NCBI GenBank assembly: GCA_015680905.1
Contig: CM027381.1
Location: 19,445,501-19,509,500, forward strand
From: Coptis chinensis
Lineage: Eukaryota > Streptophyta > Magnoliopsida > Ranunculales > Ranunculaceae
Length of the DNA stretch: 64,000 nucleotides
Direction of reading: 5' to 3'
Part shown: positions 45,951 to 58,980 of the stretch, piece after piece
Position numbering within the stretch: position 1 is the first letter of the stretch
Layout: each line of letters begins with the position of its first letter
The notes under the pieces: model-generated
The model's input: only the letters and a program-made list of their open reading frames with translations
The model's database searches: none
What the model was told of the DNA's origin: nothing
Made by a program: the position numbers and the translations under genes

Positions 45951-47214
45951 GTCGAAGGACTCTGGACATTTAACGTAATAACTGGAATACATCACGTAAA
46001 AACCCCTTCCCCCATCCCCTCATCTTTTTTATTTCCATTTCTTTTGCGATACTAACGTGTTACGTACTGTTTGCCCTAACTTTTTCTACTAACAGATACC
46101 TGTGAACCAGATCTTGTTTATTTTTATTAGCACAGTCTAAGTATTCCGTAGGAACTTGAAGTACTGAACTGACAAAAGAGTCTCGGATGAGACTATATTA
46201 GTAGCGCGAGACTAACCTAGAGTATTAACACTCCGATTTTCAGGTACAAGCCACTTTCTTTCTCAGTACTATTTTGGACTCTCTAGTCCTGTTTATACAC
46301 CATCCAGTAAGTTCATGAGCTCGGGAGTTAATTTGATCATTATACGAGGAATCGCGAGACGCCATGTTTCGAATTCTTAAACTCCTCAAACTTTATTGAG
46401 GATATTATTTGGTTGTTTGCTATAACATGTTTTACCTCGCATGTTTGTGTGTTTGCATGAGAACTCCTTGCATGTGAATGTGGTTCGTCATTACATATTC
46501 ACATTAATACGATTAATATGATTCGAATATATTTGGATGTATGCGTAATTTCAAACCACCTTCTTAGAATATTTTTGTATGTGTATGTTACATCAATTCA
46601 CGTACGCGGTATTCATTTGCATGAGTTCGTTCTCGACATTCCCCTAGCTCACATATAGTTGCACTTATCGGTAGCTATAGATTATTGCATGCGTAGGACA
46701 TAATTCTATTCACGTATAAGTTATATAGATTTGCATGTGTAGACTTCCTGTGTAAAACTAGCATGTGTTAATTGTATGTTTAGTTTCTATTTTGGCATCT
46801 ACCATTTTTAATTGCATGTTCCGTAATCACGTCTCCATAATACATTAAGTACGTAAACTAAAATAATAATAAAAAAATTAAAAAAAATAAAAAAATCCTA
46901 ATAATTAAAATTTCATCATAATCATCTTAATAATACCCCACATAATACACCATCATAAATCATCATCATATTCCATCAGTGTCTAGGAAACTTGAAAAAT
47001 TGAGGTTGCCCAATTAAGGAATGTGCTAGCACAAACAACCTCCCTCAATTCTCTCAGGTGACTTGGCTGCTGGAATATTCACACGTTATCCTAGCTTATC
47101 TGCTCAAGTTAGCAACAACTCAAGAAGACATGCTTCACCTCCCTCCTTCCTTAATTCTAAATCATTCTGTCATAATTTGTTCCCTATGAGCCTAGAATTA
47201 AAACTTGTGTTTGT
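45951..47214 (+). other. E5 leader
   Basis: Untranslated, 1.26 kb. TTGCATG words recur at least six times in 46450-46825. An A/T-rich patch lies at 46855-46980, then the block 46975-47080 shared with E1 and E4. Confidence 0.65.
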
Positions 47215-49239
47215 ATGAGACTACGGTCTGGTACTAATAAGGAATTAGAACTTACATATCGTCGTCGGAAATACAATAAACAACTGCTTAAGTTATCTCC
47301 TAGACATAGTTTTTCCTCCGTAAATCAACCTCATCAAGCATCTCCGTTGTCATTATCTCCCTTAGTTATGGCTTAAGAAAATCCCACAGTCAAGAAACAC
47401 CTTTCAGATTTCTATACTGCCTTACAAGGACCTGCTTCTTGCATTAAACTCGATGAGATTACAGGAGATTTTCGCATTCCGCCAAACATTTTCGGTTTGT
47501 TACCTATTTACCATGGTCTAGACCATGAAAAACCATACAATCACCCTCGTCAGATGCAACAAGTAGTCACCACTTTCCACCATCCGACCGTTACCAATGA
47601 ACAAGTCTTGCTTAGGTTGTTTCCCTTCACCTTAGCTGATAAAGCTTCAATTTGGCTCGCAGGACAAGCGCCGCAATCCATTGACACATGGGCCAAACTC
47701 ATACAAGCATTCATGATAAAGTTCTATACTCAGAAGAAAACTACAGAAATGCTTCAGAAGATTCAATTCTTTCGCCAACACCCCCAGGAATCCTTTTCGG
47801 AAGAATGGAGCAGATTTACTGATCTGCTTCTCGAATGTCCTCATCATCAACTCGACACCGCTGTCTTAGTCCATTCATTCTTTAATGGTCTCTCTGATCA
47901 TCAAAAGGAAACATTAGATATCATGAACGACGGTTGTTTTTTAGACAAAGGCGCTACTGAAGCATACACTTTTCTTGAGAAACAGGCTTCACGAAGCACC
48001 CATTAGGGAAACACTGATTCTTCCAGATCTTCTAAAGACACTCCTACCAAAGTTAAATCTATGTTCGAGGTCAAACCCGATCCGAAATTAAAAACTCTGA
48101 TCGAGTCCCTAAACAAAAAGGTCGATACTCTTTCGGTTCAAGTAAATGATCAAAACCCCAAACAGGTCATGGCTACCAATGCTTCCCCATGTCCTCTTTG
48201 CTTAAGTCCTGAGCACGCCGATTCTTATTGTCCTTTGGTATACGAGTGTCCTCCCCAACCTTCTGAAGAGGCTTGTGCTTTTAACATCCCTAATGCACTT
48301 TGGCGACAACATCCGAATTTGGGTGGGCACCCCCTGCCCAACAACAAGCTCCTCCGGGTGTCAACAACACTCCTGCACGACCACTCGCAAACTACAATTC
48401 CTACCGTCAAGGAAATCCTCCGCAATTCCAGCAAGGGCAAAGTAATTTTCCCAACAACGGAAATAAGGTACCAAAACAACCGCAACCTTGTTCCCGCTAA
48501 TCAAGGATATGGCTACCAAAATTAACACGTAAACAATAACCGTGAACTTGTTCCTATTGCTCCACTGGTACAATCCACTGCCGATAAAATAGCTGAAACT
48601 TTTCTGACTTACATGAATCAACAGAATCAAATCTTAGCATCTATCCAACAGCCTCTTCAATTGTTAGCACAGGATCAAAGTTAAAAGGGCGTGTTCCCTA
48701 GCCAAGCAGTTCCAAACCCTAAGCCTACAAACACTACCTTTGAACTCAACAATGCACTAAGATCTCGTAATCCAAGCCAGGGTGAGGTAAATGCCATTAC
48801 CACTCTTCGTTCTGGCCAAACCATCGACAATCACATACGTATGCCAGACATCGAATCGCCAGAAGCCACGACTGACGTCCTTCCAACTCTTGCCTCGCAA
48901 CCTATAACGGACGAAGTTGTTCCTTCCAAATCTACACCCACGTCCCTAGGGAAAGACGCCACTGATCCATATGCGCGATTCCGCCCAAAAGTTCCACTCC
49001 CTGCCCATTTGGCAAAGAACAAACCTGATGAACATTTCGATGAGATCCGTGAAACCTTCAAAAATTTGACCATAAACCTACCTTTTCTAGATGCACTTAA
49101 GTATTTTCCCAAGCATGCCAAATTTTTAAAGAACATGTGCACCACCAAACGACGTACGAATGTTCCTCAACAAGCGTTCCTCATTGAGCAGTTTCCCTCG
49201 ATTACTACTACCAATGGTGTGGTTAAATATAAAGACCCA
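47215..49239 (+). pseudogene. E5 gag
   Basis: Starts MRLRSGTN. One TAA after MA (near 47374), one TAG near 48004 where E1 has Trp, and two compensating shifts at about 48300 and 48475. The core has HLSDFYTALQGP, DFRIPPNIFGLLPIYHGLDH and LFPFTLADKASIWLAG; knuckle CPLCLSPEHADSYC is intact. The open stretches 47497-48006, 48061-48300 and 48691-49239 are in one frame. Confidence 0.9.
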
Positions 49240-50176
49240 GGTCGACCGACTGTACCATGCACGTTGGGCGACAAGTATACCACTACCTCACTTTTAGACC
49301 TAGGTGCCAGTGTTAACCTACTTCCCTACTACTTATTTAAGTAGTTAGGTCTTCATGAATTAAAACCTACCAATATGACTCTGCAACTCGCGGATCGCTC
49401 CATCAAGTACCCAAAGAGCATAGTAGAAAACGTCATAGTCAAAGTTCAAGATTTTTACTACCCAGTTGATTTTGTCATTCTAGACACCGAAGTAGCCTAT
49501 GACTCCATTCCTATTATTTTGGGATGTCCATTTCTTGCAACTGCTAACGCTCTCATAAATTGTCTGGACGGTTCAACACATTGTCTTTTGGGAACGTTTC
49601 TGTTGAAGTCAACGTGTTCAAATTAAATAAACAATTTTCTAATCCTATAATAATAGAGGGTGAGATTAGCTTGGTTGATAGTCTGGTACAAGATTATTTC
49701 ACAAACTCTTTTCCCGAAGACGAGGTACACCAATTTCTTTCTTTTGATAATCATGAGTTTGACGATGACTCATACATTAAGGATGTCCACGCATTATTGG
49801 AGTCCGTACCACTATTTGACCCTACTACTGCGTTGCCATCTGATTCAGAAAAACTGGACTCGCTCTTTTCCATTGAAGAGACAGCCCCTCACGAATCCTT
49901 GATCCCCACTCCTCCAACTCCAGATTTAAAACCTCTACCCTCTGATTTGAAGTATGTGCATCTCGATCCTGATGGTAGTCATCCTATAATTATTTCTTCT
50001 CACTTGACTACCGACGAAGAAGCATGTTTGATTTGTGTCATTCGCGAACACCGCTCTGCTATCGGATGGTCCTTAGATAATATCAAAGGAATAGACCCTA
50101 GTGTATGCACGCATCACATACATTTGGATGACGGCTCAAAGACATCACGAGAACCGCAACGTCGCCTTACCCCACC
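49240..50176 (+). pseudogene. E5 protease and linker
   Basis: DLGASVNLLPYYLFK, then a TAG (Gln in E1 and E4), LQLADRSIKYPKSIVEN, DFYYPVDFVILD and IILGCPFLA. A shift near 49570 leads to the acidic linker (LVDSLVQDYFTNSFPEDEVH), open to 50176, where one base is missing before RT. Confidence 0.85.
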
Positions 50177-51781
50177 ATGAAAGAGGTGGTGAGGGAGGAA
50201 GTTTTACGTTTACTTGATGCGGGTATCATATACCCTATCTTTGATAGTGACTGGGTTAGTCCTGTCCACATTGTTCCCAAAAAGTCCGGCATTCAAATTG
50301 TACAAAATAAAAATGGTGAATGCATCTCCACTCGCATTCCATTAAAATGGAGAATTTGCATTGAATATTGCAAACTTAATGCAAGAACACGTAAAGATCA
50401 CTTCTCTCTTCCATTCATTGACCAGATGCTAGAACGTTTAGCCGGTCATGTTTACTATTGTTTTCTTGATGGCTATTCTGGCTATTTCCAAATTGTCATC
50501 GATCTCGCTGATCAAGAAAAGATAACTTTCACATATCCCTTTGGAACCTTTTCATACAGACGAATGCCTTTTGGTCTTTGTAATGCCCCAAGCACCTTCC
50601 AACGCTGCATGCTTCACATTTTCAGTGATATGGTGGAACGTTATATGGAAGTCTTCATGGACGACTTTTCCATTTATGGAAATTCCTTTGACGACTTCCT
50701 ATCCAACCTTTCTAAAGTGTTAACGCGTTGCGAAGAGAAAAATTTGAAACTTAATTTGGAGAAGTGTCATTTCATGGTTACCAAAGGACTTGTTCTAGGT
50801 CATATTGTTTCGAAAGACGGGATAGAGGTGGATAAAGCTAAAATTGTTAAAATTGCTTCGCTACCTTTCCCACGAACAGTTCGTGATATCCGTGCCTTTT
50901 TAGGCCACGCTGGGTTTTATAGGAGATTCATTCAGGATTTTTCTAAAGTTGCTCGACCCTTAACCAATCTCCTACTTAAGGATGCGGTATCCAACTTCAA
51001 TTTCAATTGCAAACAAGCTTTTGATACTCAAAAAACCGCTCTGACTACCGCTCCTATCATTCAACCCCCTGATTGGTCTCAACCATTCGTACTGATGTGT
51101 GACGCTAGCGATTTTGCTATTGGCGCCGTACTAGGCCAACGACGTGATGACAAACCCATTGTCATTTACTACGATAGTAAAACTCTTAATGACGCTCAAC
51201 GTAATTACACAACAACTGAGAAAGAGTTCCTAGTTGTTGTCTATGCTATGGATAAGTTTTGCCCTTACCTAGTTAGATCATCCATCATCGTATATACTGA
51301 CCATGCCGCACTTCGATACTTACTCGAGAAAAAGGACGCAAAACAGCGATTGTTCCGCTGGATCCTTCTCTTGCAAGAATTCACCTTGGGAATCAAAGAC
51401 AAGAAAGGAACTGAAAATGTCGTGGCCGACCATTTATCAAGGCTGGTTGGTGACATTGATAGTAATTCTGAAGCCATATGTGATTCCTTCCCAGACGAAT
51501 ATTTGTACTCCATTTTCTCCTCTCCATGGTACGCGGATATCGTTAACTACCTAGTTACTGAGGAAGTTCCTTCCTTTTGGTCGCGTCCTGATCATAAAAA
51601 GTTTTTATCCACTGTAAAATTTTATTTCTGGGATGACCCCTACCTCTTTAAGTATTGTTTCGACCAACTCATTCGTCGCTGTATTCCCGACTGGGAGCAC
51701 ACCGATGTATTATCTTTTTTCCATGAACAATCTTGCGGTGATCATTTCAGTGGGAAGAAAACTGCAGCCAAGGTGTTATAA
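50177..51781 (+). pseudogene. E5 reverse transcriptase, RNase H and integrase zinc region
   Basis: An intact 534-codon stretch. [11 protein letters not shown] with Asp 98, [17 protein letters not shown] with Asp 162 and 163. RNase H: Asp 309 (CDAS), Glu in TTEKE (about 348), Asp 375 (YTDH), Asp 418 (VADHL), so all four acidic sites are present. From about residue 480 comes the integrase N-terminus with two histidines ([11 protein letters not shown]). The stretch ends at an in-frame TAA before CGFYWP, shared with E1. By itself this segment looks the least decayed of any in the window. Confidence 0.92.
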
Positions 51782-52745
51782 TGTGGTTTTTACTGGCCTA
51801 CCCTTTTTCGTGATGCACACGAACATTGCATAGCTTACATTCGTTGTCAGCACCTAGGTCGAATTACCAAACGCAATATGATGCCCCTAAATCCTATCTT
51901 GATTATGGAAATTTTTTATGTTTGGGGCATTGATTTTATGGGACCTTTCCCTATTTCTCAAGGTTTTCTCTACATTCTAATCGCTGTAGACTATGTGTCC
52001 AAATGGATTGAGGCACTCCCATGTTGCTCAAATGACCATAAGACTGTCGTGAAATTTGTAAAAGAAAACATTTTCTCTCGTTTTGGTGTCCCCAAAGCTA
52101 TCATCAGTGATGGGAGTACACATTTTTGTAATAAAATTTTTGGGTTTTTAATGAAGAAATATAGAGTTACTCACAAGGTTGCTACTCCATATCATCCACA
52201 AACGAGTGGCCAAGTGGAAGTCTCCAACAGAGAAAATTGTCAATCTATCAAGAAAGGACTGGTCTCTCCGCTTATCGGATGCCTTGTGGGCATACCAAAT
52301 AGCATTTAGGACACCTATCGGGATGTCTCCTTACCACATTGTTTTTGGAAAACCTTGTCATCTGCTAGTTGAACTTGAGCATCGTGCCCTTTGGGCCATC
52401 AAAAGCCTCAATTGCAATATCAACGCGGCATGCGAGAAGCAAAAACTGCAATTAAATGAGCTTGAGGAGATTCGGAGTGATGCTTATGATCTCTCGAAAT
52501 CCTACAAAGCTAATATGAAAAGAGTGCACGACAAGCACATTTTGTGTAAAGATTTCAAAATTATTCAAAAAGTTTTACTGTACAACTCCAAATTACACAT
52601 TTTTCCTGGTAAATTGAAAACACGATGGTCTAGTCCTTTCATTGTGTCAGCTATGACCCATTATGGGGCAATCTCTTTGCTTAATCTACAAGATAACAAC
52701 GAATTTCAAGTCAATGGACAATGCCTCAAACATTACCATGAATGA
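51782..52745 (+). pseudogene. E5 integrase core and C-terminus
   Basis: Just after the TAA, the zinc pair reads YIRC, so the first Cys of the CxxC pair is replaced by Tyr. The core from 51878 has D at 51932 (GIDFMG), D in IISDGS and E in GQVEVSN, spaced 35 between the last two. A deletion of about 20 bases after SNRE, probably by slippage between AGAGA-like repeats, shifts the frame; it resumes at about 52240 and runs to 52745 with the [11 protein letters not shown] tail motif. Confidence 0.88.
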
Positions 52746-54198
52746 CGCTCCCCAGATGTTGAACTGACTCTTCTTCAGGATCCGGTCTACATAGACTAGA
52801 TGTTTCATTTGGCGTACTCAATCTTGTTTCTATAGAGGGTACGCCATTTTAGTAGCTGGGCCATCTTCTATTTTATGATCTCAAAAGTTCTTTGAAGTGT
52901 GCGGTTGCAAGTGCCAAAACCTTAGTCCACAAAAACTCTATTTCAGAACTGAGTATAAATGTTTTCTGCAATGCGAGCAAATGTTCCTACCGGTAAACAA
53001 TGGGTACCAAAAATTTCCCCTCTTTCCTTCTCTTCCCTTTTCTATTCTTTGCCTCGCGAACTTCAGCTAATCATTTGGTGTAAGTCTCACCCATCACGAA
53101 TAGGTAATGGTCATAGTACTTTTGCTCGTAAACGATGTGCGCGAAGGATGGGATGGTGTATGCATTGTCAAACACCTTTCTGTCCAGGGCTTGACTTCCT
53201 ATCCAATACTAGCCAATATAAGGTATACTTTTGTCTGACACCAGCTGCGCAGGATAATCATCATCGCCGCGCCGTTTCTCCCACGGGTTGGAATCATCTT
53301 GAGAATCTGACATTAAAATACTCGATTTGTCTTGAGGATCTGACGTTAAAAGACTCACCTTGTAGATATGTATATATTGTTGGCTTTTATAAAAAATTCA
53401 CCGTGCATTAAGTTGCGCACATAGAGATTGGTGTTCAACCTTGGATGTTGCATACTTGGAACACAAACGGGCAATGAATTCCACTAGACTAACCCCTAGA
53501 ATTGGTTACTTTGAGTTCCCTTTGGGGCGGTTTGAGGATAGCTGTATGTAGTAAGGGCAATATTATTAGACCATAGCGCACACGATCCAGGATGGTACCG
53601 TCCTGCCCCTAACCCCATAATACATAGAGGTAAAGCCACAGTCTGGCTGAATTGGTTGCTCTAGAGCCGACATGACAGTTGCCTATGAATTTAGATGGTG
53701 ATCTTATGGACATCCAGTGTTCTTCACGTAAATCTCTCTTGTATATAAATAAAACACCCCTTTCTTTTCAAAAAATCTTGTGACCTTTGAGAATGACTCA
53801 TATAATTGGATGGAATTTTTTGTGCTGATCATTTCGATATCTCATTCATCCAATTCGGAGTCCGAACGAGTCGTGGGTGAGCGTTTAGATTTTTTAGGCC
53901 TAAATTGGGCTTTATGCTTGATTTGGGCTTGGGAAATTTTTTGGGCCCAACCAAATCTCGTATTCTAGGTCCATTTAAACCCGAGACAACCCACCACACG
54001 CGTCACCCTTACAACCTTCGTCAACCCCAAAATCCGGATAATGTTCCCTATCGATTTAGTCTCGCACAAGACAGACCCACATTATATCCAGGTCTCGCGC
54101 GCGACCACCACAGCTCATAATCCAATTTCCTTCCATCAGCAACTCCAAATTCTCTCCCTCATCTCAAATCAATATTCATCCTCTTCATTCGATCACCA
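52746..54198 (+). other. E5 noncoding region between integrase and Z1
   Basis: Matches the E1 region 6237-7593 in several blocks. A 150-codon open stretch at 52959-53411 has no counterpart frame in E1 and is not supported as a gene. Confidence 0.6.
53298..53358 (+). repeat. Paired motif, E5
   Basis: Two copies, 32 to 33 bases apart, of GTCTTGAG-ATCTGAC then TTAAAA-ACTC, matching the E1 pair at 7028-7089. Confidence 0.7.
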
Positions 54199-54748
54199 AT
54201 GGCCGGAAACAGGCGGATTTCGGTGGAGAAAAATTTTGGAGCTCTATTTGAGAATGGGATGTTTGCTCCATTCTTCGATACGAAAATACACTCTAGAGGA
54301 TGGGAATATTTGTTATATACCAATGGTGGGCTCTATTCAATAGATTTGGTGTTAAAATTTTACAATAATGGGAGCTTTAATGGCGACCATTTTTGGGTCA
54401 CCATCGACGGTGTACGCCGCGAAGTCACACCCGCTTTGATCTCAAATGTAACAGGCATACCTGTGGTCGACCACGTGCTGACTCAGCAGCAGTCCATGTA
54501 CCCACAGACTTACAACCTAATGCTCAACAAGCTTATCGAAGGAGAGTACAATATGGATAGGAAATGTGCGTATCAGCGCTCGGTGCGACGGAACCAGCTA
54601 GTGTGATTCAATGGCTGGGACAGAATGTCATTGGCACTTCGAAGCCCTCGGACATCAACAAGACATTCCTCCACCTTCTCTAGATCCTCTAGGAGCGCAA
54701 GGGTAACTTCTGCATAGTCACTTTTCTTTTTGATATCATTACGCACGC
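54199..54748 (+). pseudogene. E5 Z1, cut by E6
   Basis: Starts MAGNRRISVEKNF. It is open to 54606 with FAPFFDTKI, SRGWEYLLY, LVLKFYNNGSF and LISNVTGIP. A shift near 54590 and then the E6 LTR at 54749 end it. Homologous to E1 Z1, more weakly to Z2 and Z3. Pattern like the plant 'putative transposon protein' family; function unknown. Confidence 0.75.
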
Positions 54749-56395
54749 TGATAAGAGCCCAAAACTGTAGTTTTAACCCTGTAACAGCCATACTTTTAGA
54801 CCAATTATGTGAGTAATAATTAAGAGTTAATACTGATTACGTGTTTTTATGCATTCTAGGCTTCAAAGTCTATTATGTGCATAAATGTGCCACTCTAGCG
54901 AGATAAAGGAGCAAAGGTCGGTTGCTAAGGAGTTCTGTGATTAAAGGCCAAGATTCAAGAAGACAAAGCCTTTCTAAAGCCCGGTCAAAAGCTGAAAAAT
55001 CGACGCGGGCAGAAACAGCACACAAAGTCAGCAGAACTTCCAAAGGCCGTATCTTTGAACTCAGACCTCGGAATGGGTCCTACCTTATGTCAAAACGACC
55101 GTCTTGGAAAGAGCTTTCTAATGGTCTAAGCCTTGATCCAATCAGTGGAGCAGAAGTGGATGAAAAGTCTATTGAAGGCAACTGTAGCTAAAGAGGCCTT
55201 TTTGGACTGAAAGAATTGGGTTTTGGGCCTGATTCTCTGGCCTAAAACATGGCTCCAAGCCCATGCACGATTTTTGGATCTGAAAGTATAAAAACCAAAG
55301 ATTCACTCTTTGTTAATGGTAGATAGTTAATGGTAGTTAGTTAGACCTAAAAATATAGATAATTATAGATCTAGTTTTCATGTAATAAAATTAAGTTTAG
55401 TTTTAAATTCAATTCTTGTTTTAGATTAAACTCTTAGAATCATTATTCTTAATTAGTTTGATAAATAAAATAGCTATTTGTCAATTTCAATTCTGGTCAT
55501 TTACAATTGTTTAGATCTAGTTCCATGTTAAATTAATTACTTTAGAACAAGTAGATTATTAATTTAGTATTTGAATCATTGTTTTATTATTCATTAGATT
55601 AAGAAAATAGTGTTCTCCATAAGTTAGTTTCATTTCCCTTAATTGTTTAATTTCAATTAAGTAGATTCAATTAATTGTCATTATTAGTTTAATTCAATTA
55701 TTGCTTTAGTAGTTTTGAATTGGGTTTAAACAAGCAAAGTTTCAATCTTTATATCATGTCTTGTTTGAATTTAATCGGAAATGATTGCGTAATGATTCTC
55801 GGCTAAACCTCCATTAGAGGGGGTTGAGAAGCCTTGATGAAAGCTTGATTCCGATTATCGTAGAGTCGTCGTAATTTCCTTTCCACTCTAGAAATGATTA
55901 GTTCACCATGAGAATGGGTGTAATCGTTCACATGCTAGTTATGAATTGGTAGAAATGCCATGTGTAATTAGGGATTAGGAGTAACCAGATTGTTCTACGA
56001 AGCAGTTCAATTTGGATTATGACAATTCGTCGTTAGTAGGATTAAGTCGAGTTAAGGTGGAATCAATCCCCCTCTAACTCCTTATCATAGAATCGACGTA
56101 GCATTCCCATAGTTGTTCTAATAGTCGACTAGTTGCATCTTGTGGGTAGTTGCATCGTAGTCTAGTTGCCACTTCGTAAATCTCTCATTAGACTTTAGAG
56201 TTAAGAGTATTTATACGTAGAAAACACAGCATGCGGAAGGACTAGGAGTGGAACGAACTTCCTACTCCACTATATCTCATAGGATTGAGAGTAGAAAACT
56301 TTGATAAATATAGACATGTAAATAGTTTTAGTTTACTTACGTTTTGAGTTTCATTGTTCATTTCGTAGGTAAACTATCAATTTTATGTTTTATCA
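54749..56395 (+). repeat. E6 5' LTR, 1,647 bp (type A)
   Basis: Begins TGATAAGAGCCCAAAAC and ends GTTTTATCA. Promoter word GTATAAAAACC near 55287, poly(A)-like AATAAAATT near 55384, hairpin block AAACCTCCATTAGAGG near 55805. The short frame at 54922-55191 inside it is LTR sequence, also found in E7, and not a gene. Confidence 0.9.
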
Positions 56396-56397
56396 AA

Positions 56398-56411
56398 TGG
56401 TGTCGCTGCCA
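56398..56411 (+). promoter_or_regulatory. E6 primer binding site
   Basis: TGGTGTCGCTGCCA, two bases after the LTR, tRNA-Asp type. Confidence 0.75.
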
Positions 56412-56932
56412 TCTTAGTTTCACTTTCGCATTGTTTTCGTAGTGTAAGTACTTTTCTTAAAGTCCCATTTCACCCACCCACCCTTGTTTGATTCATACTA
56501 TGGTTTTCCGAGTCAGCGTTGGAAAGTTCCGCAAAAATATATACGAGATGACCGGCTTCTATCCGAAGCGCACCTCCTCCGCCCAAAAGATCAGAACATT
56601 GAGCGACGCCCCCCCATGTGGGAGCGCAACCCGCCCTAAAACACTATCATTTCAAGTTACACGGACCGACCCTAAGTGACCGCACGCTTCTAGGCTAGAG
56701 TTTTCTGGATTTCTACAGTTTTGATTTGAACTTTGATTTTTCAAGTTTTTCAGTGTTCTAACTTGTTATATACACTGAACACACGTAAACAAGACGCTAT
56801 TCATAAGCGAAGCAAGAACGCAATCAGGTATTCCTTTCTTCCACACCTCGCATCTCCTGTTAGAGATTTATACTAGTATATTAGAATTGTTTGGAGTGTT
56901 GATGGTTTAGCTAAAATTGGTCTTAGCCTTGT
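56412..56932 (+). other. E6 leader
   Basis: 521 bases, shorter than in E1 or E5. The middle (56500-56690) is GC-richer than its surroundings and has a 63-codon frame without homologues here. Confidence 0.55.
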
Positions 56933-58980
56933 ATGAGATTAAGGTCTGGCCGAACAAAAACACCGAACGTAATTACACAACAACGTCAACAAACAATTCT
57001 ATCTAGTATACCACCCACTATACCTCTAGCTACTATTTCACACACACCACCTGACACAATACCCGACGAAGGAGAAACTCCTCTCTCGGACTTTTATAAA
57101 GCCTTGAGCGATAGCCCCAAATCTTGCATCGTTCTAGCGGACCACGTGGGGATTTCGAATCCCCCAAATATTTTAATTTGTTACCCGTTTTTCATGGATT
57201 AGACCATGAAAACCTTATCGGCTACGCGTAGGATTGAACAAGTCCTAACAACATTCCACCATCCTACGGTTGGTGCGGAACAAATTAAACTAAGGGTATT
57301 CCCTTTCACCTTAGCCGATAAAGGCGTCTTGGTTAACGCCCAAAGCGCCTAATTCTCGTGGACTCGTGGGCTAAACTTGTTGTTGTTTATGGAACATTTT
57401 ACCCACCCCCTAAAGACGGATGACATGCTTTCCAAGATTCATTTTTCTTTTCGACAAAATCCTCATGAATCATTTTCGAGGCTTGGAATCGCTTTCACCG
57501 ATCTCCTTATAGAGTGTCCACATCATAACTTAAATAAAGACACGTTAGTTCGTGCCTTTTCAAAGGACTTCTACACCACCATAAAGAAGTCCTAGACATA
57601 ATGAATGGGGTAGTTTCTTAAGCAAAGGAGCCTCTGAGGCTTATAAATTTTAGAGGATCAAACTAAGCGAAATAACAACTGGGGGGTAGTGATGATATCC
57701 ACCGCTCCACTAGTTCATCAAATCTGATTAAGGCCGGGATGTTTGAAATTAAACACGATCCCGAGCTTAAAACTCTAATCGAATCACTCACTAAAAAGGT
57801 AGAGGCCATTTTCGTTCAACAAAAGCCTATCCCCGCCATGAATGTAAATTCAAATCCATGTAGTTTTCATTTTGGAGCCCTAAGCATCCCAACTTCCATC
57901 GCCCTATAGCCTATGAACAGGCTTGTTCCATTAATAGTGAACCTAACACCCTTGGAGACAAAATCCCAACTTCGGTTGGAGAAATAACCAACACGCCACA
58001 CCTCCGTGGTACAATAATCAATATGTTAGGCCAACGATAGTTTTAACCAAGCTCCACCACGACAAGGACAGTGGTCGAGGGGTAATTTTAATAATTATAA
58101 CAACCAAGTGCAACCTCGACAAGGTCAAGCACAAGGTTAAGGTAGTTATAATAATTATAATGCTAATAGAGGTATCGTTCTGGTAAATAATAATTATCAA
58201 AATCCACCCATTAATAATTCACGCGAAATAGTTCCAGTCACACCACCCGTGACTACTACACCCACATAACCGGATCGTCTTGACACCTTCATACAAGTGA
58301 GCCAAAACTTTTCCAAACCATGGCTCAATCTAACCAAATGCCTTCTACAATCCGTTAATAATTTAAGCCAACGGTTGGCCCAAGATAAATCCTAACCCAA
58401 AGGTGTGTTTCCGTGTCATGAAATACCTAATCCTAAAACAACAAACACAGCCTTTGAGGTAACCAATAATACTAGTAATGAATATGAAAATGTAAGTGAG
58501 CTAAAGGCCATCACCACTCTCCATTCTGGCAGAGTGGTTGATAACAAAGTAACTATGCCTATAGTTACCCCACCAAGAACCCTACACCGCTATTTTACTA
58601 GATACCGAAAAAGAAACTCAAGAGCCTACCAATTGTAGAGGTACCCGGTTACAACACAACCAAAGAAACAGAAAGCCACGGTTAAACATCCAGGTGATAC
58701 CATTGCTAAATATAGACAGAAACCATCGTTTCCACAAAAATTAGCTGTGTTAACTAGGGATACTAATTATGAGGAGATTATGGACGTTTTCAAGAATCTA
58801 ACTATAAACCTTCCCTTCCTCGAAGCTATTAAAAAGCTACCACACCATGCTAAGTTTCTTAAGGAGTTGTGTACTACTAGGCGTAAGACAAATATACCAA
58901 AAGACGCCTTTTTAATAGAACAATTCCCAACTCTATCTGAACATAATGGAATTGTTAAGTACAAGGACCTCGGGTCGCCC
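56933..58980 (+). pseudogene. E6 gag
   Basis: Starts MRLRSGRTK and keeps PLSDFYKALSDSP, then loses frame near 57150. Later pieces are MLLFMEHFTHP (57377), PNPKTTNTAFEV (58420) and NLTINLPFLEAIKKL (58795). The indels are mostly one base in short homopolymer runs. The knuckle region near 57860 is degraded. Confidence 0.8.

Larger units (their letters stand above)
44183..54748 (+). mobile_element. E5: Athila-like element, best gag-pol copy
   Basis: 5' LTR, primer site, leader, gag, protease, RT, RNase H, integrase, noncoding region, and the first part of Z1, where E6 interrupts. Same type as E1. The rest of Z1, the tail and the 3' LTR are not in the window. Confidence 0.9.

Noticed and set aside
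50177..51781. Endogenous pararetrovirus (caulimovirid) origin
   Set aside because: Integrase with D,D-35-E, LTRs and tRNA-Asp primer site are present; the RT with FMDD fits the Athila group.
52959..53411. 150-codon frame after E5 integrase
   Set aside because: The matching E1 block has no such frame; the shared elements are noncoding motifs.
54922..55191. 89-codon frame in the E6 LTR
   Set aside because: LTR sequence; appears also in E7 on the same LTR strand but broken elsewhere.
56488..56679. 63-codon frame in the E6 leader
   Set aside because: No counterpart in E3, E4 or E5 leaders; GC-rich patch can hold chance frames.
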